From: Candidatus Thiobius zoothamnicola
GTDB lineage: Bacteria > Pseudomonadota > Gammaproteobacteria > Chromatiales > Chromatiaceae
Direction of reading: 5' to 3'
Assembly (NCBI GenBank): GCA_030826945.1
Contig: JAPQLC010000010.1
Coordinates: forward strand, 1-64,000
DNA length: 64,000 nt
A program made the position numbers and the translations under genes. The notes below the pieces were generated by a model. The model saw nothing but the letters and a program-made list of their open reading frames with translations. It was not told the DNA's origin and did not search any database. Below, piece by piece: positions 17,618 to 29,281 of this stretch (positions are counted from its first letter, which is position 1; each line of letters starts with the position of its first letter).

Positions 17618-19564
17618 TTACATGACAAACCAAACTAACAGACCTAACAGGCCCAAGATAATGGCGATCGCATAATGGTAGAGAAAGCCAGTTTGCACCC
17701 AACGCGCAACAGACGCCAACCAACCAATTGAGCGGGCTGAACCATTCACCGCCAAGCCATCAATTAATTGTCGATCACCGGCATACCACAAACCTTTACC
17801 CAGCAATTGGCTGCCTTTAGCGAATACCACTTGGTTGAAATCATCAAAACCATATTTCTTATCCAGAATGAAATGCAACCAACTCAAACGTTCGCTCAAT
17901 ACCTTCGCAATACCAGGTTTCCAGGTATAAATAAACCAAGCCAACGCTAAACCGCCCAAAGCGAGATAAAGCGGCAAAGTAAAGAATGCATGAGTAACGA
18001 AGCCAAACGCGCCATGAAAATCGATATGGCCTAGCGTGTCATGTATCGCCGCCACTGTAATAGCTTCATCAAAGAAATCACCGAAAACCATCGGCCCTAC
18101 CGTAAAGTAACCGATGAATACTGAAGGAATAGCCAACAATATAAGCGGCACGGTAACGACCCAAGGTGATTCATGTAGATGCGCCTTGGCATGTTCATCA
18201 CGCGGGCCTTGACCATGGAAAACCAAGAAATACATACGGAAACTATAGAGAGCCGTGACAAAAACCCCAGCAACCAACAACACATAGGCGTAAGTCGCGC
18301 CAGCGATATGCGAATGATGCACGGCTTCAATAATCGCATCCTTGGAGAAAAAGCCCGAGAAACCTGGAAAGCCAATCAAAGCCAGGGAACCCAGCAAAGC
18401 CGTCCAGTGAGTGATCGGCATATATTTACGGATACCCCCCATATTACGAATATCCTGATCATGATGCATACCCATGATCACGGAACCCGCCGCAAGGAAT
18501 AACAAAGCTTTAAAGAAAGCATGGGTCATCAAATGGAACAAACCAGCCGCGTAAGCCGAAACACCCAACGCAGCAATCATGTAACCCAATTGTGACAATG
18601 TGGAATAAGCCACGACGCGCTTGATATCGTTTTGAATGATCCCGATCAAACCCATGAAGAAGGCGGTCGTCGCTCCAATGACCAAAATGAAAGTCAGCGC
18701 TGTTTCAGACAATTCATATAAAGGCGACATCCGCGCAACCATAAATATGCCTGCCGTAACCATGGTCGCCGCATGAATCAATGCGGAAATTGGTGTTGGG
18801 CCTTCCATCGAATCCGGCAACCAGACATGCAAAGGCACTTGCGCAGACTTGCCCATGGCACCAATGAACAACAGGATGCAAATCACCGTCATCAAAGACC
18901 ATTCAGTCTGACCAAAGATACTGATCGTGGTTTCAGCAAATTCAGGGGCTTTTGCAAAAGCCTCCTTATAATCCATGGTACCGAAATACATGGCAATGGC
19001 AGCAATGCCTAACAGAAAACCAAAATCACCGACACGATTAACAAGAAATGCCTTCATATTGGCGAAAATGGCGGTTTCGCGTTTGAAGTAAAAGCCAATC
19101 AGTAAATAAGAAACCAAGCCAACCGCTTCCCAGCCAAAGAACAACTGCAGGAAGTTATTCGACATCACCAACATCAGCATGGAGAAAGTAAACAGCGCGA
19201 TATAACTAAAGAAGCGCTCATAGCCCTCCTCATCATGCATATAACCAATGGTATAGATATGCACCATCAGAGAAACGAAAGTAACCACTGAAATCATCAT
19301 CGCAGTGAGCCGGTCCACCAAAAAACCGATCTCAAACCGCAGTCCATCCGTCACTAACCAAGTGTATACCGACGCGTTATAAGTCGGCGCATTATTAAAA
19401 GCGTATTGCCACAAGACATACAACGAAAGTACGCATGAAATACCCACGCCAGTGATCGTGACCCGATGCGCGCCAGCGCGTCCAACTTGACGCCCGAACA
19501 AACCGGCAATAATAGCACCGACCAGCGGAGCCAAAACTATGGTGAGAAAGATGGCTTCCATCAT
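17618..19564 (-). CDS. nuoL: NADH-quinone oxidoreductase subunit L
   Basis: 648 aa. Largest antiporter-like subunit, with the long amphipathic lateral helix (C-terminal about 100 residues) that clamps NuoM and NuoN. Signature segments: FFGWEAVGLVSYLLIGF, KSAQVPLHVWLPDSMEGPTP, NDIKRVVAYSTLSQLGYM, and GFPGFSGFFSKD. The start codon overlaps the end of nuoK. Length is slightly above the usual 610-620 aa. Confidence 0.97.
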   Translation of the reverse strand: MMEAIFLTIVLAPLVGAIIAGLFGRQVGRAGAHRVTITGVGISCVLSLYVLWQYAFNNAPTYNASVYTWLVTDGLRFEIGFLVDRLTAMMISVVTFVSLMVHIYTIGYMHDEEGYERFFSYIALFTFSMLMLVMSNNFLQLFFGWEAVGLVSYLLIGFYFKRETAIFANMKAFLVNRVGDFGFLLGIAAIAMYFGTMDYKEAFAKAPEFAETTISIFGQTEWSLMTVICILLFIGAMGKSAQVPLHVWLPDSMEGPTPISALIHAATMVTAGIFMVARMSPLYELSETALTFILVIGATTAFFMGLIGIIQNDIKRVVAYSTLSQLGYMIAALGVSAYAAGLFHLMTHAFFKALLFLAAGSVIMGMHHDQDIRNMGGIRKYMPITHWTALLGSLALIGFPGFSGFFSKDAIIEAVHHSHIAGATYAYVLLVAGVFVTALYSFRMYFLVFHGQGPRDEHAKAHLHESPWVVTVPLILLAIPSVFIGYFTVGPMVFGDFFDEAITVAAIHDTLGHIDFHGAFGFVTHAFFTLPLYLALGGLALAWFIYTWKPGIAKVLSERLSWLHFILDKKYGFDDFNQVVFAKGSQLLGKGLWYAGDRQLIDGLAVNGSARSIGWLASVARWVQTGFLYHYAIAIILGLLGLLVWFVM

Positions 19565-19869
19565 CAGCCCTTTAAGGTGTCCAAATCAGCAACATTAATC
19601 GTGTGTCTCGTACGGAACAAGACCACCAGAATAGCCAGACCAATCGCCGCCTCGGCAGCAGCCACCGTCAGGATGAAAAAAACAAATATCTGTCCCTGCA
19701 CATCACCGAGAAAATGTGAGAATGCAATGAAATTGATATTCACCGCCAATAACATCAATTCGATGCACATCAACAGCAAAATCACGTTTTTGCGATTAAG
19801 AAAAATACCAGCGACGCTAATCGCAAATAACAGCGCAGCAACAATCAGATAATCGGACAAAGCAATCAT
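19564..19869 (-). CDS. nuoK: NADH-quinone oxidoreductase subunit K
   Basis: 101 aa, three transmembrane helices. Conserved [19 protein letters not shown] with the buried Glu of helix 2, and a second Glu in [13 protein letters not shown]. Membrane-arm subunit of complex I in the proton pathway. Overlaps nuoJ by 4 bases and nuoL by one. Confidence 0.97.
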   Translation of the reverse strand: MIALSDYLIVAALLFAISVAGIFLNRKNVILLLMCIELMLLAVNINFIAFSHFLGDVQGQIFVFFILTVAAAEAAIGLAILVVLFRTRHTINVADLDTLKG

Positions 19870-20471
19870 TGTGTGCTCTCCGCCTCCATTTTGACGATCC
19901 GCAGACGGTCTTTTGCCTTGACCACAACCTGTTTACCCGGATCTTGATATTTATTATCAGGACGACGGCGCATCGTCAGACTGATAGCGGCGATAATGCC
20001 GACCAACAAAATAACCGCCGCAATTTCAAACGCATATAAATGCTGAGTAAACAGTGCCAAACCCAGCTCTTCGGTATTACTGTAATCTGCCGACTTAGGT
20101 TCAGGCGCAGGCATACTGCTTAAACCAAAGCGATCAGCACCAACCACTAACACCATCTGCACACCCATCAATAAGGCAACCAGAATCGCCACCGGCGCGC
20201 TCTTGACAAAACCAGCGCGTAATTCAGCCAGATTAATATCCAGCATCATAACCACAAACAAAAACAACACCATCACAGCGCCGACATACACCAGCACTAA
20301 CGCAATAGCCAGAAATTCCGCTTCCGCCAACATCCATAACCCGGCGCTGTTAAAAAACGCCAATACCAGAAACAAAACCGAATGCACCGGGTTTTTCCGG
20401 GTAATGACCATCATGGCCGACCACACCAAAATACCAGCGAATACATAAAACAGAAATTTCTCAAAACTCAT
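19866..20471 (-). CDS. nuoJ: NADH-quinone oxidoreductase subunit J
   Basis: 201 aa, five predicted transmembrane helices, with the conserved [22 protein letters not shown] segment of helix 3 (part: [16 protein letters not shown]). Membrane-arm subunit next to the quinone site. The C-terminal tail is hydrophilic and Lys/Arg-rich. Shares one base with the nuoI stop. Confidence 0.97.
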   Translation of the reverse strand: MSFEKFLFYVFAGILVWSAMMVITRKNPVHSVLFLVLAFFNSAGLWMLAEAEFLAIALVLVYVGAVMVLFLFVVMMLDINLAELRAGFVKSAPVAILVALLMGVQMVLVVGADRFGLSSMPAPEPKSADYSNTEELGLALFTQHLYAFEIAAVILLVGIIAAISLTMRRRPDNKYQDPGKQVVVKAKDRLRIVKMEAESTQ

Positions 20472-20959
20472 CAGCGCACCCCTGCCTGAGCCAGACGATC
20501 TTCGGCAAGTTGCTCTTCATATTTATCACCGATCGCCAATAACTTTTCCTTGGTCATGATCTGTTCGCCACGCTGCTCAAAATGATATTCATACACCCGG
20601 GTTTCCACAATCGAATCAACCGGACAAGACTCCTCGCAAAAACCGCAAAAAATGCATTTAAACAAATCAATATCGTAGCGCGTCGTACGCCGCGAACCAT
20701 CACTCCTCGGCTCAGCTTCAATAGTGATCGCTAATGCGGGACAAACAGCTTCGCATAATTTGCACGCAATGCAGCGCTCCTCGCCATTTGGATAACGGCG
20801 CAACGCATGCAAACCACGAAAACGCGGAGAAACCGGTGCTTTCTCTTCTGGATATTGCAAAGTGAACGATTTGGTCCACATGTATCGCCCGGTCAGCGTC
20901 AAACCACGAAGCAGTTCGAACAAAAACAGGCTGCGAATATAATTAATGACTGTTTTCAT
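20471..20959 (-). CDS. nuoI: NADH-quinone oxidoreductase subunit I (two 4Fe-4S clusters)
   Basis: 162 aa from the ATG complementary to 20957-20959 (a TTG two codons earlier is also in frame). Ferredoxin-like subunit carrying clusters N6a and N6b through [12 protein letters not shown] and [12 protein letters not shown]; electrons pass from here to NuoB. An N-terminal amphipathic helix touches the membrane. Starts 7 bases after nuoH. Confidence 0.97.
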   Translation of the reverse strand: MKTVINYIRSLFLFELLRGLTLTGRYMWTKSFTLQYPEEKAPVSPRFRGLHALRRYPNGEERCIACKLCEAVCPALAITIEAEPRSDGSRRTTRYDIDLFKCIFCGFCEESCPVDSIVETRVYEYHFEQRGEQIMTKEKLLAIGDKYEEQLAEDRLAQAGVR

Positions 20960-20966
20960 AACCAAC

Positions 20967-22022
20967 TCAACTAAACCAAATTGGCGCTTCGTAAACCTTC
21001 ATCAAGGCAACGACAACTATCCATACGATGGTAATCGGGATAAACACCTTCCAACCCAAACGCATAATCTGATCATAACGATAGCGCGGGAAAGTGGCCC
21101 GGAACCACAAGAAACAGAACATAAAGAAGAATGTTTTGGCTAACAGCCAGATAATGCCTGGTACCCAGGCGAACCAGGACTCCAACGCAGTGCCTTGGAA
21201 TGGCGACAACCAACCGCCGAGAAACATCAATGCCGTGAGCGCCGCAATTAGAATCATATTGGCGTATTCAGCCATGAAGAAAACGGCGAAAGTCATACCC
21301 GAATATTCCACATGGAAGCCAGCCACGATCTCAGATTCGCCTTCGGCCACATCAAAGGGCGCACGATTGGTTTCAGCGACACCGGAAATAAAATAAATCA
21401 AAAACAAGGGCAATAAAGGCAACCAAAACCAATGGATTAAACCACCGCTCTGCGCTTCGACGATAGCGCCAAGATCCAAACTACCCGAGGCGATCAGTAC
21501 ACCGACCAAGGCGAAGCCCATGGCGATTTCATAGGCCACAATCTGCGCCGCCGAGCGCATCGCGCCCAATAATGCATACTTGGAATTGGACGCCCAGCCA
21601 GCGATGATAACGCCGTACACCCCTAAGGAAGTCAACGCCAGGATATACAACAAACCTGCATTAATATCCGCCAACACCAAACCGGCATCAAACGGGAACA
21701 CCGCCCAAGCCGCCAATGCGGTGGCAATCGCCAGTACAGGCGCAGACAGAAACAAAAATTTATTCGCCCCGCTGGGAATGATGATTTCCTTGAACATCAG
21801 CTTGACGGCATCAGCGATCGGCTGACCCAACCCCATCAAACGGAAACCAAAGAAACCGACCCGGTTCGGCCCCATGCGCACTTGCATATGCCCGATGATC
21901 TTACGCTCCGCATAGGTGTAATAAGCGACCAAAATCAATACCGGACCCATGATGGCAACGATCTGCAAAACAATCTGCACCACTAAAGGCAGGGCATCCC
22001 ACAGTGCAATCAAGATTTCCAT
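20967..22022 (-). CDS. nuoH: NADH-quinone oxidoreductase subunit H
   Basis: 351 aa, eight to nine transmembrane helices. Forms much of the quinone-binding chamber with NuoB and NuoD. Conserved [20 protein letters not shown] and [20 protein letters not shown] (acidic quinone-chamber loop), and [16 protein letters not shown] near the C-terminus. Start shares one base with the nuoG stop. Confidence 0.97.
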   Translation of the reverse strand: MEILIALWDALPLVVQIVLQIVAIMGPVLILVAYYTYAERKIIGHMQVRMGPNRVGFFGFRLMGLGQPIADAVKLMFKEIIIPSGANKFLFLSAPVLAIATALAAWAVFPFDAGLVLADINAGLLYILALTSLGVYGVIIAGWASNSKYALLGAMRSAAQIVAYEIAMGFALVGVLIASGSLDLGAIVEAQSGGLIHWFWLPLLPLFLIYFISGVAETNRAPFDVAEGESEIVAGFHVEYSGMTFAVFFMAEYANMILIAALTALMFLGGWLSPFQGTALESWFAWVPGIIWLLAKTFFFMFCFLWFRATFPRYRYDQIMRLGWKVFIPITIVWIVVVALMKVYEAPIWFS

Positions 22023-24358
22023 CAGGGTTTCTCCACGCTGACATTAGCAAAACCACAACCCAATCCAGCACTGGATGGTATCGCCCCAGGCAACCAGACA
22101 CAGCCATCCGGCACGGCGTCATCAATCTGCGCCGTTAAAATGGCTGTCTGCTTATCTTGATTCAAACGCACCCTCTCCCCTTCCGCGACAGATAAACCAG
22201 CGGCCATTTGTGAATTCAAACGCAAGGTATCAGGCCATGCGTCGGGTGACTGTTGTAATGGCTTGGAACGACGCACAACAGCGTCTGATGAATACATGGG
22301 AACACCGCCGACGCGCTGTATGCCCCGCTTAACCAGATTGGCACGCAATGACGTACCGCCATTCAATTGATTATCCGGCCGCACTTCACCTCGTACACCC
22401 AGCAATTCATCCCGTATTTCAGGCGTGCTGAGATAATCAAATCCATCCAGATTCAACAGATTCCCCAATACGCGCAACACTTTCCAGGTTGGCCGGGCTT
22501 CACCTTGTGGTGAAGTCGCACCAACGAAACTCTGCACATCCCCTTGAAGATTCACAAAGGAGCCGGATGTTTCCGAAAATACGCCAATCGGCAACACCAC
22601 ATCCGCAGTTGCCTCTAATACTGGCGTCAAATAAGCACTTAAAGCTACAACCCGGGTTTGCGCCAATGCCTGAGCAGTCTGATAAGGATCAGCCACATCA
22701 GCTTCTGGCTCAATTCCCAGCAAAACCAGAGTATCGCAAACCTCATCCTGCTGCATGGCGGATGCATTCATCCCGGCAGTCGCAGAACCATCCGCCGCGC
22801 GATGCGGCACAGCACCCGCCAACCAAGCACCCGTGTCATTCGCGCCGAAACCCACCACACCCCAATCCAGGCCGGTTGCTTCAGCGATATTTGCTGTTAA
22901 ACGACGCAATAGAGCGAAATCAGGATGCATCATCGCCGCTGTGCCTAAAATCAAGCTGCCCTGATCCGCCTGCTTCAATATATCCGCCGACGCTTTATGC
23001 GCGTCATCGGCCTTAACAGTGACGCTCTCCGTGGAGACACCCAATGCCTGCGCAATTCCAGCAAGCTCTGCCACCATTTCGGCTGGCGTACAGACAACAT
23101 CAACATCCAGATCATAGTTGAAGTCATAACCAACCGGGTTGATCGCAATCACCGCGCCACCATTCAACGTTGACCGCCGAATTCTATGGTTCAATAACGG
23201 CTGATCTTTGCGCAACCAGGAACCAATCAGCATCGTCACCTGATTGCTTTCCAAATCGACAAACCGACGACCTAACCAAGGCAGTGCTGGATCAGCGCTA
23301 TCCGCACGAAAATCCATTTGACGCAATCGATGGTCAATATTGTCGCTTCCCAAACCACGCATTAACTTACCGGCTAAATACAACTCCTCCAAGGTGGCGT
23401 TAGGCGAAGCCAACAAGCCCAGCTTTTCAGGCAGAGTATCCTTGATCGTTTTAGCGGTTATTTGCAGCGCCTCCTCCCAGGAGGTCTCACGCAATGCGCC
23501 GTTATCCCGCACCATCGGGCGCAATAAACGATCCTCACTATAAATACCTGCGTAAGAAAACCGATCACGGTCAGACAACCAGGTTTGATTACAGGCCTCG
23601 CTTTCTTTAGGCGCGACGCGCATCACTTGATCACGACGCAAGTGAAAGTGGATATTGCTGCCCACACCATCATGCGGCGCAATAGAGTCCTGCTGGGTCA
23701 ATTCCCAGGCGCGAGCTGTAAAACGATAAGGCTTGGATGTCAAAGCCCCTACCGGGCATAAATCAATCACATTGCCGGATAGCTCGGAAGCGACGCTTTT
23801 TTCAATAAAAGTGCCAATACGCATATGCTCGCCGCGTCCTGTTGCGCCTAACTCACGCAAGCCAGCGATCTCACCGCCAAAACGGACGCAACGGGTGCAA
23901 TGAATACAGCGCGTCATATCGGTAGCAATCAAGCTGCCGATATCTTGATCTTTAACAACCCGCTTGCGCTCAGTGAAACGGGACACATCGCCGCCATAAC
24001 CCATGGCGACATCCTGTAATTCACATTCACCACCCTGGTCACAAATCGGACAATCCAGCGGGTGGTTGATCAGCAGAAACTCCATCGTCCCTTTTTGCGC
24101 TTGGCGAGCCAACGGCGAACGCGTGAAAACCTTCATTCCGTCATTACAGGGCGTTGCACAAGCGGGCAGCGGCTTGGGCGCGCCCTCGACTTCAACCAGA
24201 CACATACGGCAATTCGCCGCCACAGACAAATGTTTGTGATAACAAAAACGCGGCACTTGCACGCTTGCGCTATCAGTGACTTCAATCAGCATCTGACCTG
24301 GCTTGGCTTGCAACGCCTGACCGTCAACTTCAATCGTGATGTTTTCTTGTTCAGCCAT
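22022..24358 (-). CDS. nuoG: NADH-quinone oxidoreductase subunit G
   Basis: 778 aa. Large peripheral-arm subunit. An N-terminal 2Fe-2S ferredoxin domain (about 1-80, [19 protein letters not shown]) is followed by a His-ligated 4Fe-4S region ([18 protein letters not shown]) and a CTRCVRF four-cysteine cluster. A molybdopterin-oxidoreductase-like domain without cofactor follows to the C-terminus. It is separated from nuoF by about 94 bp with no gene. Confidence 0.97.
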   Translation of the reverse strand: MAEQENITIEVDGQALQAKPGQMLIEVTDSASVQVPRFCYHKHLSVAANCRMCLVEVEGAPKPLPACATPCNDGMKVFTRSPLARQAQKGTMEFLLINHPLDCPICDQGGECELQDVAMGYGGDVSRFTERKRVVKDQDIGSLIATDMTRCIHCTRCVRFGGEIAGLRELGATGRGEHMRIGTFIEKSVASELSGNVIDLCPVGALTSKPYRFTARAWELTQQDSIAPHDGVGSNIHFHLRRDQVMRVAPKESEACNQTWLSDRDRFSYAGIYSEDRLLRPMVRDNGALRETSWEEALQITAKTIKDTLPEKLGLLASPNATLEELYLAGKLMRGLGSDNIDHRLRQMDFRADSADPALPWLGRRFVDLESNQVTMLIGSWLRKDQPLLNHRIRRSTLNGGAVIAINPVGYDFNYDLDVDVVCTPAEMVAELAGIAQALGVSTESVTVKADDAHKASADILKQADQGSLILGTAAMMHPDFALLRRLTANIAEATGLDWGVVGFGANDTGAWLAGAVPHRAADGSATAGMNASAMQQDEVCDTLVLLGIEPEADVADPYQTAQALAQTRVVALSAYLTPVLEATADVVLPIGVFSETSGSFVNLQGDVQSFVGATSPQGEARPTWKVLRVLGNLLNLDGFDYLSTPEIRDELLGVRGEVRPDNQLNGGTSLRANLVKRGIQRVGGVPMYSSDAVVRRSKPLQQSPDAWPDTLRLNSQMAAGLSVAEGERVRLNQDKQTAILTAQIDDAVPDGCVWLPGAIPSSAGLGCGFANVSVEKP

Positions 24359-24452
24359 CTATTGTCTCAGTATTACAGACTTTGCTTAGTTCCCTGTTAA
24401 ATCAGCCTTAACTCACTGACTCATCAAATGCCCGGCCAGCAATATGTTGCTG

Positions 24453-25718
24453 TCACACCATGCATTTTCGGTGCTCAACGTGATAAGCGAATTCATCACG
24501 AAAATGTTTCACGAAGCTGGCAACCGGCATTGCGGCGGCATCACCCAAAGCACAAATCGTGCGTCCCATGATTTTATTCGCCACATCATCCAACAAATCC
24601 AAATCTTCCGGCTTGCCTTGACCATGCTCAATCCGATGCACCACCCGATGCATCCAGCCAGTGCCTTCCCGACATGGCGTACATTGACCACATGATTCCT
24701 CGTAATAAAAATAAGAAATACGATCCAGTACCTTAACCATGCAATTAGCGTCATCCATCACAATGACTGCACCAGAACCTAACATCGAACCCGCGCCCGC
24801 GATGCTGTCGTAATCCATGGTCAAATCCAGCATGACATCGCCTGGCAAAACCGGTGCCGACGAACCGCCGGGAATAACCGCTTTCAGCTTATGTCCATCA
24901 CGCACGCCACCTGCCATTTCAAGCAACTCGGCGAATGGCGTGCCCATTGGCACTTCAAAGTTGCCCGGTTTATTCACATTACCTGACACGGAAAACAGCT
25001 TGGGACCGCCGCTTTTTTCGACGCCGATCTCACGGAACCAGTCCGCACCCTGACGTACAATATCCGGGACAGATGCCAATGTTTCGGTGTTATTAATGAC
25101 AGTGGGGCGACCATACAAACCAAACATGGCGGGAAATGGCGGTTTAAAACGCGGCTGCCCCTTCTTACCCTCTATGGATTCCAACAATGCGGTTTCTTCG
25201 CCGCAAATATAAGCACCCGCGCCCAGATGAGTATGCAACTCATAACTGAAATCAGAACCGAGAATTTTTTCGCCTAAATAGCCCGCTTCACGCGCTTCAG
25301 CCAGCGCCTCTTCAAATCGCTTGTAAGGCTCATGAAACTCGCCTCGGATATAGTTATAACCCGCGCATGCGCCAATCGCATAACCCGCAATGATCATGCC
25401 TTCAATCAAAGCATGCGGGTTATAACGTAGGATATCGCGGTCTTTACAAGTGCCAGGTTCGCCTTCATCTGAATTACAAACAATGTATTTGTCAACAGGT
25501 GCTGCGCGATTGATGAAGCTCCATTTCAAACCAGTCGGAAAACCTGCGCCGCCACGACCACGCAAACCAGACTGTTTGACTATTTCAATCAAATCTTCCT
25601 GCGGCGTCTGCTCGCGGATGATTTTCTCCAACGCCTGATAACCGCCTTCCGAACGGTAGGTCTCTAATGTCCAGGGCTTGTCTTTATGCAGCGTCCTGAA
25701 GCAGACTTCATTCGCCAT
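24453..25718 (-). CDS. nuoF: NADH-quinone oxidoreductase subunit F (NADH/FMN-binding)
   Basis: 421 aa from the ATG complementary to 25716-25718, which follows GGAGG by 6 bases; this start lies inside the end of nuoE. It holds the NADH and FMN sites and cluster N3: [14 protein letters not shown] (nucleotide/FMN loop), [20 protein letters not shown], and [11 protein letters not shown] with a later Cys (ICALGDAA) as 4Fe-4S ligands. Entry point of electrons into complex I. Confidence 0.97.
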   Translation of the reverse strand: MANEVCFRTLHKDKPWTLETYRSEGGYQALEKIIREQTPQEDLIEIVKQSGLRGRGGAGFPTGLKWSFINRAAPVDKYIVCNSDEGEPGTCKDRDILRYNPHALIEGMIIAGYAIGACAGYNYIRGEFHEPYKRFEEALAEAREAGYLGEKILGSDFSYELHTHLGAGAYICGEETALLESIEGKKGQPRFKPPFPAMFGLYGRPTVINNTETLASVPDIVRQGADWFREIGVEKSGGPKLFSVSGNVNKPGNFEVPMGTPFAELLEMAGGVRDGHKLKAVIPGGSSAPVLPGDVMLDLTMDYDSIAGAGSMLGSGAVIVMDDANCMVKVLDRISYFYYEESCGQCTPCREGTGWMHRVVHRIEHGQGKPEDLDLLDDVANKIMGRTICALGDAAAMPVASFVKHFRDEFAYHVEHRKCMV

Positions 25719-26253
25719 CGGTCGCCTCCAGTTCATCCAAGATGTTATCCACTGACTCAGGCGTTAAATTTTCGTAATAATGTTCACCAATCTGCATCAT
25801 TGGTGCACCCACACAAGCCCCGAGGCACTCCACCTCTTTCAGGCTAAACCGCCCATCTTCAGACACTTCACCAAAACCCACGCCCAAACGCGTTTTCAAA
25901 TGCTGATAAATGGCATCAGAACCATTAATCATGCAGGACACATTGGTGCACAAACAAATCTTATGCTTACCAACAGGTTTATGCTCATACATGGAATAGA
26001 AACTGGCGACCTCATACACCGCAATCGGCGGCATATCCAGATAATCCGCCACTTTATCCATCAACTCCGTGGTGAGATGCCCACCATTATCCTCTTGCAC
26101 AACCATCAACGCGCCCATACAGGCGGATTGTCTCCATGCCTCTGGATACTTGGCGATCCAATGATCAATCTTTTCGCGTACTTCAGCAGAAAACAAAGTG
26201 TTTTTATCTTCAATGCGGTTCGTACGCTGTATGGGTTCGCTACGCATGCTCAT
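25708..26253 (-). CDS. nuoE: NADH-quinone oxidoreductase subunit E (2Fe-2S)
   Basis: 181 aa. Thioredoxin-like fold with the 2Fe-2S cluster N1a, ligated by the cysteines in ICLCTNVSC and [11 protein letters not shown]. Partner of NuoF. The first codons MSMRSEP follow an AGGGG site. Overlaps nuoF by 11 bases. Confidence 0.97.
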   Translation of the reverse strand: MSMRSEPIQRTNRIEDKNTLFSAEVREKIDHWIAKYPEAWRQSACMGALMVVQEDNGGHLTTELMDKVADYLDMPPIAVYEVASFYSMYEHKPVGKHKICLCTNVSCMINGSDAIYQHLKTRLGVGFGEVSEDGRFSLKEVECLGACVGAPMMQIGEHYYENLTPESVDNILDELEATDGE

Positions 26254-26298
26254 GTATGAACCCCTTTTTAATGAGATGAGTAAGACCGAAACCGCGCA

Positions 26299-27552
26299 TC
26301 ATCTGTCGATCTCCCCGAAAACAATATCCATCGTGCCAATAATCGCGACGACATCCGCCAGCATATGGCCCTTGGCCATTTCATCCATCGCCGCCAAATG
26401 CGCGAAGCCAGGCGCGCGCACCTTCAAGCGATAAGGCTTATTCGCACCATCTGAAATAATAAAGACGCCAAATTCACCTTTGGGCGCTTCAACAGCCGCA
26501 TAAACTTCACCTGCCGGCGGACAAAAACCTTCGGTAAACAATTTAAAGTGGTGAATCAAAGCCTCCATGTCATCCTTCATTTCAGTCCGCTTTGGAGGCG
26601 TGATTTTATGGTCTTCAATCATCACCGGGCCGGAATGCTCGCGTAGCCACTGAATACACTGCTTGATGATGCGCGTGGATTGACGTAATTCCTCAATCCG
26701 CACCAGATAACGGTCATAGCAATCACCGTTCACGCCAATCGGAATATCAAAATCAACCTGATCATAAGCGGCATAAGGCTGCTTCTTGCGCAAATCCCAG
26801 GCGATGCCTGAACCACGCAACATCGGGCCGGAAAAACCCAATTGACGCGCCCGCTCCGGCGACACGACGCCAATTCCAACCGTACGCTGTTTCCAGATAC
26901 GGTTATCGGTCAACAAGGTTTCGTATTCATCCACCAACTTGGGAAAACGATCCGCGAAATCCTCAATGAAATCCAGCAATGAACCCTGGCGAGCCGCATT
27001 ACGATATTTCGCCTCTTTTTCCGAGCAAAATCGACCTGCCTGGAATTGCGGCATCTGCTCAGGCAAATCACGATAAACACCGCCAGGACGATAATAAGTC
27101 GCATGCATACGCGCACCGGAGACAGCCTCATAGCAACCCATCAAATCCTCACGCTCGCGGAAGCAATACAGAAACATCGTCATGGCACCCACATCCAACG
27201 CATGGGTGCCCAACCACATCAAGTGATTCAGAATACGGGTGATTTCATCATACAGAGTGCGGATATATTGCGCGCGAATTGGCACTTCAACGCCAAGCAA
27301 TTGCTCAATTGCGCGCACATAACCATGCTCGCTACACATCATGGACACATAGTCCAGACGATCCATATAGCCGATGGACTGATTGTAAGGCTTGCTTTCA
27401 GCCAGCTTTTCAGTCCCCCGATGCAACAAGCCGACATGAGGATCAGCGCGATCAATGACTTCGCCGTCCATCTCCAACACCAAACGCAATACGCCATGCG
27501 CAGCCGGGTGCTGGGGTCCAAAATTCAACGTATAGTTGCGGATTTCAGCCAT
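26299..27552 (-). CDS. nuoD: NADH-quinone oxidoreductase subunit D
   Basis: 417 aa from the ATG complementary to 27550-27552 with a GGAG site 8 bases before; an upstream in-frame start would overlap nuoC. The 49-kDa-type subunit, related to the large subunit of NiFe hydrogenases, forms the quinone head-group site ([20 protein letters not shown] near the N-terminus, with the conserved His). Other conserved blocks: [13 protein letters not shown] and [11 protein letters not shown]. Confidence 0.97.
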   Translation of the reverse strand: MAEIRNYTLNFGPQHPAAHGVLRLVLEMDGEVIDRADPHVGLLHRGTEKLAESKPYNQSIGYMDRLDYVSMMCSEHGYVRAIEQLLGVEVPIRAQYIRTLYDEITRILNHLMWLGTHALDVGAMTMFLYCFREREDLMGCYEAVSGARMHATYYRPGGVYRDLPEQMPQFQAGRFCSEKEAKYRNAARQGSLLDFIEDFADRFPKLVDEYETLLTDNRIWKQRTVGIGVVSPERARQLGFSGPMLRGSGIAWDLRKKQPYAAYDQVDFDIPIGVNGDCYDRYLVRIEELRQSTRIIKQCIQWLREHSGPVMIEDHKITPPKRTEMKDDMEALIHHFKLFTEGFCPPAGEVYAAVEAPKGEFGVFIISDGANKPYRLKVRAPGFAHLAAMDEMAKGHMLADVVAIIGTMDIVFGEIDR

Positions 27553-27557
27553 TTTGA

Positions 27558-28268
27558 TTACTCCGCCTCTTCCGCAACGGCAGGCTTCCAACCTTGCTCA
27601 TAACGGGAATCCTCACGGATGACGCGTGGCGTCAGTACACGGGGTTCAATACTGACCGGCTCATATACAACTCGACGCTGCTCCGGGTCATAACGCATTT
27701 CAACCTGCCCTGTCAGTGGAAAGTCCTTACGGAACGGATGACCAATGAAGCCATAATCCGTCAATATACGGCGCAAATCAGGATGACCCTTGAACATGAT
27801 GCCGTATAAATCAAAAGCTTCACGCTCAAACCAATTCACCGCAGACCAGACGCCAACCATTGAATCGACCACGGGATAATCCGCATCCAGAAAACACTTC
27901 ACCCGCAGACGCACATTGTAGGTTAATGACAGCAAATGATAGATCACAGCGAAACGATTTGCTGGATCAAACTCGGGGCGGTCTTCGTTACGTTCGACCC
28001 CGCGACCAAAACCGGAATTGGCTGCACCGCTGGTGATCCATTCAGATTCGCCATAAGCCGCATAGTCCACACCGCATACATCAATACACTGCTCCATCGC
28101 GATGTTTTTATTGGTGCGCAACAACTGCATCACGCCAAGCAGATCATCACGCGGCACCGTCAACGTCAATTCGCCACGCGCCAGTTCCCAAGCACAATCG
28201 GCGTAATCCTCTTCCAGATACTCTTCAAGCGCTTCTTCGAGTGTTTCGAGACGTTCTTGCAAACTCAT
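27558..28268 (-). CDS. nuoC: NADH-quinone oxidoreductase subunit C
   Basis: 236 aa. The 30-kDa-type peripheral-arm subunit. Conserved block: [17 protein letters not shown], then [23 protein letters not shown]. Separate from nuoD here (5 bases apart) rather than fused as in enterobacteria. Confidence 0.97.
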   Translation of the reverse strand: MSLQERLETLEEALEEYLEEDYADCAWELARGELTLTVPRDDLLGVMQLLRTNKNIAMEQCIDVCGVDYAAYGESEWITSGAANSGFGRGVERNEDRPEFDPANRFAVIYHLLSLTYNVRLRVKCFLDADYPVVDSMVGVWSAVNWFEREAFDLYGIMFKGHPDLRRILTDYGFIGHPFRKDFPLTGQVEMRYDPEQRRVVYEPVSIEPRVLTPRVIREDSRYEQGWKPAVAEEAE

Positions 28269-28280
28269 ATCGACACCCGA

Positions 28281-28757
28281 TTAGCGCGCGATGGTATTAG
28301 TACGGCGAATTTTATTCTGCAATTGCAGAATGCCGTACAACAAAGCTTCAGCAGTGGGTGGACAACCCGGCACATAAACATCCACTGGCACAATGCGATC
28401 ACACCCACGCACCACAGAGTAGGAATAATGGTAATAACCGCCGCCGTTGGCGCAAGAACCCATGGAAATCACCCAACGCGGTTCAGGCATCTGATCGTAA
28501 ACCTTACGCAAAGCCGGAGCCATTTTATTCACCAAGGTGCCAGCAACGATCATTACATCCGACTGACGTGGACTCGGACGGAACACCATCCCAAAACGGT
28601 CCATATCGTAACGTGAGGCCGCCGCATGCATCATTTCAACCGCGCAACAAGCCAAACCGAAAGTCATTGGCCACATGGAACCCGTGCGCGCCCAGTTGAT
28701 GAGCTTATCCGCCGTCGTCGTGACAAAGCCCTGTTCGAGAATACCCTCTACTCCCAT
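28281..28757 (-). CDS. nuoB: NADH-quinone oxidoreductase subunit B (cluster N2)
   Basis: 158 aa from the ATG complementary to 28755-28757, with AAGGAG 7 bases before; seven further upstream codons are open but lack a site. Ligates cluster N2, which reduces quinone: tandem cysteines in [11 protein letters not shown], then MGSCANGGG and VPGCPPTAE. Overlaps the end of nuoA by 10 bases. Confidence 0.97.
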   Translation of the reverse strand: MGVEGILEQGFVTTTADKLINWARTGSMWPMTFGLACCAVEMMHAAASRYDMDRFGMVFRPSPRQSDVMIVAGTLVNKMAPALRKVYDQMPEPRWVISMGSCANGGGYYHYSYSVVRGCDRIVPVDVYVPGCPPTAEALLYGILQLQNKIRRTNTIAR

Positions 28758-29104
28758 TCCAGCGCTCCTTTCTTCCACTCATAAATAAAACCGACAACCA
28801 AAATGCCAAGGAAAATCATCATCGCCCAAAATCCCGCCATACCGATTTGATCCAGCACAACCGCCCATGGAAACAAAAATGCGATTTCCAAATCGAAGAT
28901 AATGAACAGGATAGCCACGAGGTAATAGCGCACATCGAATTTCATGCGGGAATCTTCAAACGCCTCGAAACCACATTCATAGGGCGAGAGTTTGTCACTA
29001 TCAGGCTTACGGGGAGACATAATGAAGCCCACTCCAATCATCGCTGCGCCAAACAACAGGCCAATGGCGATGAAGATCAGAATAGGTAAATAATTTTCCA
29101 GCAT
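28748..29104 (-). CDS. nuoA: NADH-quinone oxidoreductase subunit A
   Basis: 118 aa from the ATG complementary to 29102-29104, which has GGAG 11 bases upstream; an in-frame GTG four codons earlier overlaps that site. Three transmembrane helices, with the conserved loop [12 protein letters not shown] (Cys loop that moves in the active/deactive transition of related enzymes). First gene of the nuo operon, about 60 bases from its predicted promoter. Confidence 0.96.
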   Translation of the reverse strand: MLENYLPILIFIAIGLLFGAAMIGVGFIMSPRKPDSDKLSPYECGFEAFEDSRMKFDVRYYLVAILFIIFDLEIAFLFPWAVVLDQIGMAGFWAMMIFLGILVVGFIYEWKKGALEWE

Positions 29105-29164
29105 AATGCCGAGCACTCCAGGCTTGTCTTTACCAACAGGACATCATTGTATTCAGATCGGCGA

Positions 29165-29193
29165 AGCATAGCGATAGGCTCGCAGCCTGTCAA
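29165..29193 (-). promoter_or_regulatory. Predicted sigma70 promoter of the nuo operon
   Basis: On the minus strand: a perfect TTGACA -35 box (29193-29188), a 17-base spacer, and a TATGCT -10 box (29170-29165, 4 of 6 consensus). The nuoA start lies about 60 bases downstream. Right strand, right spacing and right place. Confidence 0.7.
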
Positions 29194-29281
29194 ACCAGGC
29201 AACTTCATACTAAATCATTGTTTATATTAAACTAAAGCTCATCATTTTCTCTGCCATAAAAAATCAATATTACTTAATTCA